64,000 bases of DNA, from the NCBI GenBank assembly GCA_947501275.1, contig CANMVD010000006.1, positions 113,028 through 177,027 of the forward strand, written 5' to 3'. The first letter of the stretch is position 1. Each line of letters begins with the position of its first letter. Below, piece by piece: positions 52,941 to 62,394 of the stretch. A program made the translations under genes and the position numbers. The notes below the pieces were generated by a model. It made no database searches. It saw only the letters and a program-made list of their open reading frames with translations, and had not been told where the DNA came from. This DNA is from an uncultured Tateyamaria sp. (GTDB lineage Bacteria > Pseudomonadota > Alphaproteobacteria > Rhodobacterales > Rhodobacteraceae).

Positions 52941-53002
52941 GATTGATGCTCCTTTTGGTCTTGTGTGCCCCGCCCGAACCGGCGAGGCACAGTGTTGTCG
53001 GC

Positions 53003-53986
53003 TTAGCCGACGCTGCGCGCGGCATCGCCATAGCTGACGTCCATAACCTCACCCGTCATGCGTTTGGTCGCATCGCTGGCAAACCACATGACAGCTTTCG
53101 CAATGTCTTCGACCTCGTGATGGCCGATGCCGAGCGTGCTGCCAGATGCGATTGCCGCCGACACATCATCAAAGGTCGGGTTCTCTGCGGTCGGCATAAC
53201 GGCGCGCAGAACCGCCTCATTGTCTGCAAATGGTGTCCGCACCAATCCGGGTGCCACGACATTGCACATTATGTTTTCGCGGCCGTAAGCCAGCGCCGCA
53301 CTCTTGGCAAAGCCGTTCACGGCCCATTTTGTCGCCCCGTAAGAGCCAAAAATGCCATTTCCTGTGCGTGAGAGACCGGAAGAGATATAGATGATCCGGC
53401 CTCCACCTGCGGCGCGGAGATGCGGCAAGGCGGCCTGTGTCGTCTTCATATAGCCGCCGACGTTGATCTCGTAGAGCGTCGAGATTTCGCCTGCTGTTAC
53501 ATCCTCAATTGCGCCTGCGTGTCCTACGCCTGCGTTGGCGAGCACGATATCGATGCTGCCGAAGCGGTCGACGGCCTGGCGCATTGCGGCTTGCTGATCC
53601 TCCAGATTGCGCACGTCACCCCGGTAGGTCATGCATTGGGCGCCAAGCACCTCGATCCGTGCCTGCGCTGCGGCAAGGTCGGCTTGGCTTGGCAACGCAT
53701 AGCTGACGTGTGGCATGCGCGTTGACGCGATGTCGAACAAGACGATGTTAGCGCCGGCCTTTGCAAATTCTTCGGCCGAGGCCAGCCCGATGCCGCGTGC
53801 ACCGCCGGTTACAAACGCGGTTTTCCCGTCCAGATCCCCGCGCGTCGCGCCGGACTGTGCCGCCGCTTGGCGTGCGGCCATCACGGAGGATGCGGCCACA
53901 GCGGCTGCGCCAATTGTCCCGGTGCGCAGCATTTGGCGGCGCGACATTTTTTGTGCAGGTGTGGTGTTGTTTGGGGTCGATGTCAT
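53003..53986 (-). CDS. Short-chain dehydrogenase/reductase with Tat signal
   Basis: A 327-aa SDR. The N-terminus MSRRQMLRTGTIGAAAVAAS after a short leader is a twin-arginine signal. TGGARGIGLASAEEFAKAG is the cofactor loop, LANAGVGHAG the NAG block, SSGLSRTGNGIFGSYGATKW the catalytic Ser/Tyr/Lys. An exported SDR is uncommon, since NAD(P) would need to be bound before export. Start at 53986 has AAGGAGA upstream. Confidence 0.85.
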   Translation of the reverse strand: MTSTPNNTTPAQKMSRRQMLRTGTIGAAAVAASSVMAARQAAAQSGATRGDLDGKTAFVTGGARGIGLASAEEFAKAGANIVLFDIASTRMPHVSYALPSQADLAAAQARIEVLGAQCMTYRGDVRNLEDQQAAMRQAVDRFGSIDIVLANAGVGHAGAIEDVTAGEISTLYEINVGGYMKTTQAALPHLRAAGGGRIIYISSGLSRTGNGIFGSYGATKWAVNGFAKSAALAYGRENIMCNVVAPGLVRTPFADNEAVLRAVMPTAENPTFDDVSAAIASGSTLGIGHHEVEDIAKAVMWFASDATKRMTGEVMDVSYGDAARSVG

Positions 53987-54301
53987 TGGTCTTTCTCCTT
54001 TGTATTGCGCTTTGGAGGCGCGGTTTGGCTGGACTTTGAAACCTTGCGGAACGGGGTCAGAACGGAAGCAAATCCAGATGGCCAAGCAATTCGCTGGCTG
54101 CGAGACCCGCCAGCACGTCATTCCGTTTGTGGAGCCGCGCTGGCGCGTGACGGTGCGATAAAAACAGTCTGAACATGGTCGTTGCTTTCGTTTCCTTGCT
54201 GTCAAAAAGGTGCGGTGCCTTTCTGTGAAAAACATATGGATCGTGCGACGTACATCCGGTATGAGGCGATTGTTCAAATCAGAATTGCGAAAAACGCACC
54301 A
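53987..54301. other. 315-bp divergent SDR-LysR gap
   Basis: Holds the ribosome site of the SDR gene and presumably a LysR operator. Upstream frames of both genes (to 54277 and 54182) extend into it without ribosome sites. No other gene seen. Confidence 0.5.
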
Positions 54302-55180
54302 ATGACTGATGACGACTTATTCCTCGCTGTTGTCGACGGCGGCAGCTTTCGATCCGCGGCGCAGGTTGCTGGCCTTGATCCCAGCCGCGTCAGTCGGCGC
54401 ATTGCAGCGCTTGAGGCGCAGTTGGGCGTAAAGCTGCTCAACCGAACAACTCGGGCATCTGCGCCAACCGAAGCCGGGAAACGCTATGCCGAAGGTGTCC
54501 GGCGTCTTATGGATGCCCGAGCGGCCCTACTGGCAGAGGTCACAGGCGGGCAGGATGCGCCCAAAGGGCGTCTGCGCGTGGCAGCACCGACTGATTTTGG
54601 CGCGCGCTATGTCGCCCCGGTCCTGACGGAGATGTCAGAAGCCTACCCGGAGTTGAGTGTCGATCTCAGGTTGGGATCAGGGTTTGCAGATCTGCAGGCC
54701 GAAGGCATCGACGTCGCAATCCGTATCGGCAAACTCGCTGACAGCACGTTGAAGGCCCGACGGATCGGAACATCACATCGTGTCCTGATTGCGGCACCAC
54801 AACTTGCAGCAAAGGTTCTTTCGCCCGAGGACCTGAGCCAGATCAGCATGGTGTCCTATCGGACCGGTACGACTGAGATGCGTTCCAGTTTCGAATGGGA
54901 AGGCATTCGCCAGGAGTTTCGTATGCCGTGTCGCTACGCAGTGAATTCAATGATGGCTGTGCGCGAAGCGGTCCTCGCCGGTCGTGGTGCGCATCTCGGA
55001 CCGCTTTGGGCGTTTCGCGACGATCTGAAGGAGAGGCGCGTCGTTGAGTTGCTGTCAAAAACCCGTTTCGAGGGCTTTCCAATTCACGCCTTATGGTCTC
55101 CAACGCCCTTTCAACCGGCTGCTTCACGCGAGTTTATTGTCATGATGGCCAAGAAGCTCTCGGATGAAGACATAAGATGA
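54302..55180 (+). CDS. LysR-family regulator, divergent from the SDR operon
   Basis: A 292-aa LysR protein. HTH DDDLFLAVVDGGSFRSAAQVAGLDPSRVSRRIAALEAQ; the co-inducer domain follows. Start at 54302 (MTDDDLFLAV); a longer start at 54236 is possible. It probably controls the two divergent SDR genes. Confidence 0.88.
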   Translation: MTDDDLFLAVVDGGSFRSAAQVAGLDPSRVSRRIAALEAQLGVKLLNRTTRASAPTEAGKRYAEGVRRLMDARAALLAEVTGGQDAPKGRLRVAAPTDFGARYVAPVLTEMSEAYPELSVDLRLGSGFADLQAEGIDVAIRIGKLADSTLKARRIGTSHRVLIAAPQLAAKVLSPEDLSQISMVSYRTGTTEMRSSFEWEGIRQEFRMPCRYAVNSMMAVREAVLAGRGAHLGPLWAFRDDLKERRVVELLSKTRFEGFPIHALWSPTPFQPAASREFIVMMAKKLSDEDIR

Positions 55181-55595
55181 AATCGCGCAAATTGTTGCAA
55201 CTGTGTTGGATGCAGAAGATTTGGTCCAAACAAAGCGGCCCAAACCTGCCGTTCACTTCTTGTGTCGGATGCTGCGACGCGGCCCGTCAGAGGAGACATT
55301 CGCTACGCCGGCGTGTTGAGACGAGCAGTGAAGGATCAGATGCTGACAAAACTGACCTTGGGTCTTTCACAGAGAATGAGTAAGGAGAAACGAAGCAATC
55401 TGGCAGGTAATTCTAGGAAGATCTTCTTAGGACTTCGTAGAATTATGCAATCAAAAGTCGATAGACAGCTGACCATGGCTTCTGTTCTGCGCAGTCTACC
55501 GATGGACTCGCATGCTTGAGCACAACTCGATCACGAACTACCGCTGTTTTACTGCCATCTCAGTATATTTTTCGGAGCTGGAGCAATCGCCTCAT
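55181..55595. other. 415-bp gap, no recognisable gene
   Basis: Between the LysR stop and the end of the RTX gene. An open stretch from 55262 (MSDAATRPVRGDIRYAG...) has no family resemblance and no ribosome site. Confidence 0.4.
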
Positions 55596-57647
55596 TCAGA
55601 ATATGAAATCGGCCGCTTGAAGATCACTGATTAACACGTTCTCTAGCTGGATCGAATTACCCCCGCCAGTATCGAAGAGCACATCGTTTCCAACTTGGCG
55701 AGCATTGCCTTTAGCAGCATGAGTCACGTCGGCGAAATTGTTCAGCAAAGCCACTGCGGAGACGTCCAAGACTTCGGAGTCGTCAGCCGCATCAAAGTCG
55801 GAGATCACATCGACACCATGGCCGTCCGCGAAGATGAAAACATCTGCGCCTTGGTTACCTATCATCTTGTCGTCGCCGAGGCCGCCGATAATCAAATCGT
55901 TTCCACGTCCGCCTACCAAAAGATCGTCTTCAGTCCCACCGTCCATTGTATCGTTACCTCGGCCACCTCGCATATTATCGAAGCCGCGCGTGCCGTACAT
56001 GGTGTCATCGCCATCGTCTCCGTTTAAGCGATCACGGCCTTTGCCTCCGTCGAGCCGATCATTCCCGCCGCCGCCGCTCAGAGTATCGTGGCCAGATCGA
56101 CCACGTAAGTCATCGTTCCCGAGTTCGCCATTTAGAATATTTACTTCATGATCACCTAAAAAAGTATCTTTTTGCGCACTACCAGTGAACACCTCTATCG
56201 ACGCAAAAGTATCGCCTAGCGCTTCTCCACTGTTCTTAGACAAGTCGAGCAAATCAAACTTCACTCTGCCTATGGCATCGGAATAGTCAGCGACATCAAC
56301 ACCAGAGCCACCATTCATCGAATCCGATCCGCTTCCCCCCATCAGAGTGTCATCATCTGCACCGCCGTTGAGTGTGTCATTGCCCGCACCGCCAAAAAGC
56401 AAGTCGTCGCCATTTGATCCGATCAAAACATCGCTGCCATCAGTACCCGCGAACACCGGCGTTATCTCGTAGATGCCCGTCATGATCTCATATTCAAAGG
56501 TCTGCGGGTTCTGTGCCCGCCACAAAATGGCGACATCGCCGTTCTCAAGTAGCGTGGCTTCTGGTAAGTGGTTAAAGCGCGAGGGATCATCCGAAAGCGG
56601 TACTTCTCCACCAAGTGGGCCTCCACTAGCATCGTAGCGTTGCGCAATAATGTTTGAGTGACCACGAGTGAAAGAATTAGTCCCGCTTTCATTTTGGGAT
56701 TGCCAGATGACCAACCAACCGCCGTCCTCTAGAGCGACGATGGTGGGATTTTTCTGATTAAAGTAAACCGTTGAATTTACCAGTGTTTCTTCGCCAATTG
56801 GGGCTCCATCCGCTGAATAGGCCTGTTGATAGATGCCTTCGGAATAGCCAAAGTCTTGCCCAGACGATTGCCATGTCACCACCCATCCACCGAACTCAAG
56901 AGCAGTGACTTCAGGACGAGATTGAACGTAGTCAGAATGTGTATTTACTTGTGTCTGCTGACCTATTTCGGTCCCATCAGACGCGTAAGCTTGTTGAACG
57001 ATTGCTCCGAAACTTCCATCAACTCCATGTGCAGCCCAAACAGTAATCCACCCTCCGTTCTCAAGGGGTGTGACAACCGGCTCATGTCCTGCAGTTCCAA
57101 TTACACTCACCAAAGTTTCTTCTCCAGCGGGCATTCCGTTTGCGGTATACCTTTGCTGAAAAATTTGTCCGGAATTGCCTGCCTGGTCGGGGGAAATCCA
57201 AGTCACTACCCACCCACCATCTCCAAGTTGAGCGATCGATGGGCTATATTGCGGACCATCAGTGTAGGTATTCACCTGCGTCTCAACACCCAATGCGCGA
57301 CCGTCAGAATTGAACCGTTGTTGAAACACACCGTGCGAGGAACCATCCTGTTGGTAGGATGCCCAAGTGACAACCCAGCCCCCATCGGGAAGGCCTGCCA
57401 CAGAAGCATCATACTGACTGCCGTCAGAATACGTGTTGACGAAAGTAGGTGGACCCAAGGTTTCGCCCGTTGCCGAAAACCGCTGCTGGGCAATTGACTC
57501 AAACAGTGTATTTTCCGTTTTATAGGCTGTCCATGTGACGATCCAGCCACCGTCAGCCAGTGCAGACACAGCGATGTCTTTCGATAACCATTCTGGAATA
57601 ATATCAACGATAAACGGCTCTTGGCTTACACTAAAAAAACTTCTCAT
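55596..57647 (-). CDS. RTX repeat protein with seven propeller-like blades
   Basis: A ~683-aa secreted protein (start uncertain; 57698 TTG is the longest). Residues about 30-400 hold seven ~50-60-aa repeats built on DGGWVVTW and ending QQRF/QQRY, consistent with a seven-bladed beta-propeller. Next come GGxGxDxxx nonapeptide repeats (GNDTLNGGADDDTLMGGSGS; GNDRLDGGKGRDRLNGDDGD), which bind Ca2+ and fold outside the cell. The end (VDVISDFDAADDSEVLDVS) is the M10-type C-terminal block for type I secretion. No secretion ABC/MFP genes are nearby. Possible surface or matrix protein. Confidence 0.85.
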   Translation of the reverse strand: MRSFFSVSQEPFIVDIIPEWLSKDIAVSALADGGWIVTWTAYKTENTLFESIAQQRFSATGETLGPPTFVNTYSDGSQYDASVAGLPDGGWVVTWASYQQDGSSHGVFQQRFNSDGRALGVETQVNTYTDGPQYSPSIAQLGDGGWVVTWISPDQAGNSGQIFQQRYTANGMPAGEETLVSVIGTAGHEPVVTPLENGGWITVWAAHGVDGSFGAIVQQAYASDGTEIGQQTQVNTHSDYVQSRPEVTALEFGGWVVTWQSSGQDFGYSEGIYQQAYSADGAPIGEETLVNSTVYFNQKNPTIVALEDGGWLVIWQSQNESGTNSFTRGHSNIIAQRYDASGGPLGGEVPLSDDPSRFNHLPEATLLENGDVAILWRAQNPQTFEYEIMTGIYEITPVFAGTDGSDVLIGSNGDDLLFGGAGNDTLNGGADDDTLMGGSGSDSMNGGSGVDVADYSDAIGRVKFDLLDLSKNSGEALGDTFASIEVFTGSAQKDTFLGDHEVNILNGELGNDDLRGRSGHDTLSGGGGNDRLDGGKGRDRLNGDDGDDTMYGTRGFDNMRGGRGNDTMDGGTEDDLLVGGRGNDLIIGGLGDDKMIGNQGADVFIFADGHGVDVISDFDAADDSEVLDVSAVALLNNFADVTHAAKGNARQVGNDVLFDTGGGNSIQLENVLISDLQAADFIF

Positions 57648-57698
57648 CAACTCAGCCCACATCATTAAAGTGTTGAAGTAATCAGAATAGAAAAACAA

Positions 57699-58319
57699 CT
57701 TAGGAGTCCAGCAACTCCCAATAGGTACAGAAGCTCAAGAAGGTCACCTTCGCACTGGTGATTCCATGGCCACGGAATCCAAATCTGTGTGCTTTGGGCG
57801 TGGTTCACAACTAGTGTTGCTCATGGCTCGATGACGTGAGCAAACGAGATCGGGTACGTATCGTCAACGGCCGATCGTGTTGAAAAGCTCCAGTTTTAGG
57901 CTTGATCCGCGAATTTTTCGCCACACAGGTCAGTCAGTTAGATTTGGCGAGGCGATCGGCCGAATACGCTTCCGGCGCTGCTGGATCACCTCACCGCCGC
58001 TGGCCCACAATCCAGTCTGACTTTCTCAGAGCATGCGGTTTTCCGAAAATCCCGAATGTTCGATTTTGGAGTTTTTCAACACAGTCGGCCCAGAGCCGAC
58101 CTCCAAGCGGGGGCGCGATGCTGCGACTGCAGCCCGCTTTCCGGCCATTCGCTGCGTGTGCAATTTGGGCCTGGTCACCTGCTCGAATGCTGGGGAAGAA
58201 TTGTGGCGCTCTGTTCTTGGAGATGTGAAAAGAAGCACCTTCAGCGGGCAGACCCAAAACGTCGCGGTCGCCACTTTTTGCGGCCTCTAGGGCTGGCAAG
58301 TTTCAATTCGCGGCACGTC
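57699..58319. other. 620-bp gene-free gap with a repeat copy
   Basis: No gene seen on either strand. 58088-58180 carries a copy of the dispersed repeat with left flank CGGCCCAGAGCCGACCTCC. Confidence 0.5.
58117..58155 (+). repeat. Dispersed intergenic repeat, copy 3
   Basis: GATGCTGCGACTGCAGCCCG then CCGGCCATTCGCTGC: the cleanest copy together with the 32.0-kb one. Confidence 0.6.
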
Positions 58320-60008
58320 TTATTCTGGCAAACCGGCTTCGCGCAGGTCGCTCAGAACGCGCTCCAGATCTGAAGCGACGACATATTTTCCTTGATAGTT
58401 GTGAAGAACATCCTTCAGGGAATACTCGGAGTCGAAATTCATCAAATGCTCAACTGCTTTACTCGCTTCAACTCTATCGCCTCGACACATTTGAATGATC
58501 GCCAGCACCCGATAAGCCATCGGAGGTATCTCGGACATCGCGTTCATGGTTTCCAGCGCAGCGTCACAGTTCCGTGTGTGCCATTGCACCCAGGCAAGAT
58601 TCCATTTGATCCAATCCTGGTGAAGCGGATCCAGACGAACGACGCGCAGCATCAGTTCTTCGGCTTCTTCTGCCTGCCCGCCATAGGTCAGAGCTTCAGC
58701 GAGTGCTGCCATGGCGCTCGTATCATTGGGATTAAGCTCAAGCGCTTTTCGAAAGCGCGCTACCGATTTGTCGAGCTCGCCTTCCTGAATATGCATGTAG
58801 GCCATTGCCGTATGCGCATCATAGTATTCTGGACCGACCTGGATGGCCTTGCGCGCATAGTTGCGTGCGGCCTCCAACTCGGCGATTGGGTCTTCGTCTG
58901 TCCACCCCCACCTGTACCGGTTGATATGGACAAACGTCAGTCCGACATATCCGTAGGGTTGCGTCGGATCCGCCTCAACAGCGGCCAGATTGGCCAGTCG
59001 GGCCTTTTCATTGCCCTCAGGCGTGAAGGAGAAGAGGTGTTGACGGGCTTTCCAATTCAGAAGCAGAGCCGTCAGCTTTGCCTCGTCGGACTTGATCGCT
59101 TTCTGGCCTTCGAAACTGATGACCCGCTGGGCGACGGTCGCGACGGTTCTCTGCACGATCTCATCCTGCATCGCAAAGACATCACCAAGGTCGCTGTTGT
59201 AGACGTGCGACCAAAGGCTCTGACCTTCGATGGCATCAATCAGTTGAACGGTTACGCGCAGCCGATCACCGCTCTTCTGCTGACTGCCCTCCAGCAGGTA
59301 GCGAACGCCAAGCGCGCGCGAGATTTGGCTGACGTCAGTCGTGCTGTCTCGAAAACTGAAACTCGAATTTCGCGCGATGACAAAGAGCTCGGAATACCGC
59401 GACAAATCCACGATAATGCCCTCAGCGATTGCGTCACTGAGGTAGTTGGCATCGGGGCCGACGCTAAGGTCTTCGAATGCAAGGACTGCGATCGACGGTT
59501 GGGCGGGTAATGGCAGATCTTGCGAAGAGGCGGACTTGTCTAACCCAAGCCCCCAGTATGCGCCAAGGGCCAGCACGACGATTGCGATCAGACTGAGGGC
59601 GGCGATCTTCAGATGACTGACGCGCGCGGTATTCGCGGAGGGGGTCGCCGCTTCCTCGGCACCCGAAGGAAAAGTCTCCGAGACCAGCCGGTAGCCTTTC
59701 TTGGGAAGGGTTTGGACGAACCTGTGATCGGCATCGTTCAGCGCCCTGCGAATGTCGGCGATGCACTGGGAAAGGCTGTCGTCCGTGACAACTGTTTTGG
59801 CCCAGACGTTCTCGAACAATTCCTCCTTTGAAACGATCTCGCCGGGCCGATCCGCGAGATAGGCAAGGACTTCGGAACTTTGACGGCGCAGATGAACCGG
59901 ATGCCCGGACCCATCCAGCAGTTCTTGTGTATCCACAGAGAACACGAAGTTCCCTAACAGAACTTTGGCTAATGAATTCAGATTTTTTTCAGGGCTTTCT
60001 CCGGACAT
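58320..60008 (-). CDS. Membrane-bound winged-helix regulator with TPR periplasmic domain (CadC/ToxR-like)
   Basis: A 562-aa protein. The N-terminal OmpR-type wHTH covers about residues 15-105 (LRRQSSEVLAYLADRPGEIVSKEELFENVWAKTVVTDDSLSQCIADIRRALND). One membrane helix follows (LKIAALSLIAIVVLALGAYW, ~130-150). The outer part has an adenylate-cyclase-associated alpha/beta segment (PSIAVLAFEDLSVGPDANYLSDAIAEGI) and TPR repeats. Start at 60008 has GGAGGGGG upstream. Divergent from the secreted SRPBCC gene, its likely target. Confidence 0.85.
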   Translation of the reverse strand: MSGESPEKNLNSLAKVLLGNFVFSVDTQELLDGSGHPVHLRRQSSEVLAYLADRPGEIVSKEELFENVWAKTVVTDDSLSQCIADIRRALNDADHRFVQTLPKKGYRLVSETFPSGAEEAATPSANTARVSHLKIAALSLIAIVVLALGAYWGLGLDKSASSQDLPLPAQPSIAVLAFEDLSVGPDANYLSDAIAEGIIVDLSRYSELFVIARNSSFSFRDSTTDVSQISRALGVRYLLEGSQQKSGDRLRVTVQLIDAIEGQSLWSHVYNSDLGDVFAMQDEIVQRTVATVAQRVISFEGQKAIKSDEAKLTALLLNWKARQHLFSFTPEGNEKARLANLAAVEADPTQPYGYVGLTFVHINRYRWGWTDEDPIAELEAARNYARKAIQVGPEYYDAHTAMAYMHIQEGELDKSVARFRKALELNPNDTSAMAALAEALTYGGQAEEAEELMLRVVRLDPLHQDWIKWNLAWVQWHTRNCDAALETMNAMSEIPPMAYRVLAIIQMCRGDRVEASKAVEHLMNFDSEYSLKDVLHNYQGKYVVASDLERVLSDLREAGLPE

Positions 60009-60100
60009 TTCAACCCCCTCCATGCCCCACTAAGCCTGCGAAGACTCGCATCCCGAAGCAAGAAAATTCTCTGCTTCTCCATTTCTCGAAAGGAAACATC

Positions 60101-60574
60101 ATGACATCCATTGCGAAATTCTCAGGCATTGCCGCCAGCCTGCTTTGCGCCACAGCAGCGTGGCCGGCCGATTTCCAGGTCAAACGGTCCCTTGAACTCC
60201 CGGCCTCAACACCGCAGGTCTGGCATCTGATTGGCGACTTCTGCGACATTGATGATTGGCACCCCAAGGTATCCTCATGCGCGCTGAAGGTCATGGATGG
60301 GTCATTGGTCCGTGTGTTGACGACAGACAACGGCGACCAAGTAACCCACAAGCGTATCGCTCAAGAGGATGGACTTTCGTACACCTACAAGACCATCAGC
60401 CCCGCTTTGCCCATCGAGATATTCACGGCAACATTGTCGGTACAGCCTGGGGAGAACCTGCTCATCGAATGGATTGCAAATTTTTCCTCCGACGACCCTG
60501 CGATGGAACGTGTTGTGGTTGAAGACATTGAAGGCGGGTTGTCGGCGATAAAGAACATCATCACATCGCGCTGA
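60101..60574 (+). CDS. Secreted SRPBCC-family protein
   Basis: A 157-aa protein: signal peptide (MTSIAKFSGIAASLLCATAAWPA) and a polyketide-cyclase-like mature part (KRSLELPASTPQVWHLIGDFCDIDDWHPKVSSC, ERVVVEDIEGGLSAIKNI). AAAGGA is at good spacing to ATG 60101. Divergent, 92 bp from the wHTH-TPR regulator. Confidence 0.85.
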   Translation: MTSIAKFSGIAASLLCATAAWPADFQVKRSLELPASTPQVWHLIGDFCDIDDWHPKVSSCALKVMDGSLVRVLTTDNGDQVTHKRIAQEDGLSYTYKTISPALPIEIFTATLSVQPGENLLIEWIANFSSDDPAMERVVVEDIEGGLSAIKNIITSR

Positions 60575-61021
60575 CATCTGAAACGCAGATTTCAAAACGT
60601 CAGGCGGACGAAGCCTGTTTTCCGACGCCTGGCTTTGCCTTCTGATCTTGTTCGATTGGGTGGCAACGGGGATCTGCTTCAAGCAACTGATCGACGACAC
60701 TACGGAGACTGGGAGCGAGTTCGCTGGCAGCACGATCTCGCGCATTTTTCACGGCATACCGCCTGCTGACGGCCCAAAGCTGCCGTTCAACATTCACCCA
60801 ATATGCTGCGGTGCGGCCCGTCGAACCTGCCATTCGCTGCAGTAGCGAAGCTTAGAAGCTTCTGGGAGTCCGATATGCGGACAAAGCGCCAATTCGCTGC
60901 GTTTGCGCAAACGTCGGGTTTGGTTGATGTTGGCCGAAGGGACAAATAGGCGACATGTAGACTTTAACTTCTTCGTGCAGCTACATATTTCAACTAATCA
61001 TGACGTTCAGGAACTCTTGAT
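60575..61021. other. 447-bp gap with repeat copy, no gene
   Basis: Contains the dispersed repeat with both long flanks (60769-60925). An open minus-strand stretch (RDRAASELAPSLRSVVDQLLE) at 60600-60760 is unassigned and has no ribosome site. Confidence 0.45.
60802..60840 (+). repeat. Dispersed intergenic repeat, copy 4
   Basis: TATGCTGCGGTGCGGCCCGT then TGCCATTCGCTGC, flanked on the left by GACGGCCCAAAGCTGCCGTT and on the right by TGCGGACAAAGCGCCAATTC, matching the flanks of copy 1. Confidence 0.6.
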
Positions 61022-62122
61022 TTGGCAGACTCTACACCCAACGACGAGCGGCTTAGAAGCTTAGAGCAGCTTGCTTCGCTGGTCGAAAATCGCTCTTCGA
61101 TCGACAGTGATTTCAGGCGTGCAACAGGGTCACTCCCTCAGGATGTGGCGTTTATTTCAAATGCGTTGCGTCGAGACATCAGCCTTTGGCGCATGAACAG
61201 GGCGTTTCATGTTGTACACGTGCCGAGTTTTCTGGCGGTGATGTCAATGTTAGATAACATCGATGATATGAAGTCGATCAACGACGATGATCGGCATCAG
61301 ATCTACAGCTCGATTCATCGTGCGGCACAACTCGCATCGTCTGCACGAGAACGTATCGAACAATCTACGTTTACTGAAGCTCGGGTCGAGCTTGATGTGC
61401 TTGCCGACTATGCACCGGCCACCACAGAAGAATTCAAGAAAGCATCGTTATTCGAACGGACTCGCGACGGACTTCTGTCGGCCTCCAACACCGCGGTCAA
61501 CAGTGCCAAGAACAGTGTTGAAAACATACCAAATGTGGCTAGCGTGCTGAGAGAAGGAGTGACCAGCTCACTTGAGCGCGCAAATGCGGTGCCAATGCTT
61601 GCTTCCAATTTGCAGCGAACGTTGGCCGGAACATTGTCCGACAATGTGACTAAGCCGATTGGAATGCGACTGCAGGCTAGCGGCAAGGCGCTCACCCATG
61701 GTGCAGGTACCGGAGTGGGGCTTGGTGTAATGGCTGCAGTATTGTTTCCGCCCTTGGTGCCAGTCAGTGCAGGTGCAGGCATCCTTGTGGCGCTGCGTTC
61801 TTGGAAAAAAGAAATGCAAAAGGCGCAAAGTCTAAATGAACTACAGCGAGAGCAACGTATTGCCGAGCTGCAAGCTGAGAGGAAGGCAGCGCTACTCCAA
61901 CTCACAAACGGCGCGCCTTCAGTTCAAATGGAAACGGAAGAACTGAGCCTGACGCTCGATGCAGAGACAGGCGAAGCAGACGCGCTCATTCTCAAGGGCG
62001 AGCATGCGGGACGAGCATGGTCTGACCTAACCCCACTCGAGAAGGCCGAAACCGTTTCGCTTTTTGCTCAAGGTGCAGACGCTATTTTGAAAATTCTCGA
62101 ATTTGGAACCGAAAATCTCTGA
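61022..62122 (+). CDS. Unknown 366-aa protein with a glycine-rich hydrophobic hairpin
   Basis: A long clean frame starting at TTG (MADSTPNDERLRSLEQLASLV), with AGGA about 9 bp upstream. The N-terminal ~220 residues are helical and polar (ARERIEQSTFTEARVELDVL; SASNTAVNSAKNSVENI). Residues about 225-255 are hydrophobic and glycine-rich (AGTGVGLGVMAAVLFPPLVP), then a charged coiled-coil-like segment (ELQREQRIAELQAERKAALL). It looks like a membrane-hairpin protein. No family recognised. It stands alone between two repeat-bearing gaps, suggesting recent acquisition. Confidence 0.7.
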   Translation: MADSTPNDERLRSLEQLASLVENRSSIDSDFRRATGSLPQDVAFISNALRRDISLWRMNRAFHVVHVPSFLAVMSMLDNIDDMKSINDDDRHQIYSSIHRAAQLASSARERIEQSTFTEARVELDVLADYAPATTEEFKKASLFERTRDGLLSASNTAVNSAKNSVENIPNVASVLREGVTSSLERANAVPMLASNLQRTLAGTLSDNVTKPIGMRLQASGKALTHGAGTGVGLGVMAAVLFPPLVPVSAGAGILVALRSWKKEMQKAQSLNELQREQRIAELQAERKAALLQLTNGAPSVQMETEELSLTLDAETGEADALILKGEHAGRAWSDLTPLEKAETVSLFAQGADAILKILEFGTENL

Positions 62123-62394
62123 CCCAGCGAGATGAAAGCTGACATTCATACAAGCAGCAGCACCGGTAAGATTGGGCTCTCAGCCGCCGTTAGATCGACC
62201 GCAGAATATAGCCCGACTGAATCGTTCGATGCCGACATGGACGGCCCAATCCGGACCTTCGCCCTATCAGTCAGATGCTGCGGTTGCAGCCCGCATTGCA
62301 GACGTTCATTTATCGCGTAAATGTCATGTTCCGCGATGCGCTCTGCACCATGGCCCCAAACCATATCCGGGGCCATGGCATTTCTTATTGGCGT
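62123..62394. other. Gap between the unknown gene and tuf, with repeat copy
   Basis: No gene seen. Contains a copy of the dispersed repeat and a GACGGCCCAATCC flank. 62348-62378 has GGCCCC and GGGGCC blocks around a short loop (GGCCCCAAACCATATCCGGG), a possible hairpin after tuf on the minus strand. Confidence 0.45.
62274..62312 (+). repeat. Dispersed intergenic repeat, copy 5
   Basis: GATGCTGCGGTTGCAGCCCG then GCAGACGTTCATTT; the right half is diverged. Confidence 0.55.

Noticed and set aside
57902..58373. Several 80-110-codon frames in the gap after the RTX gene
   Set aside because: All overlap one another on both strands, coincide with the dispersed repeat and lack ribosome sites.
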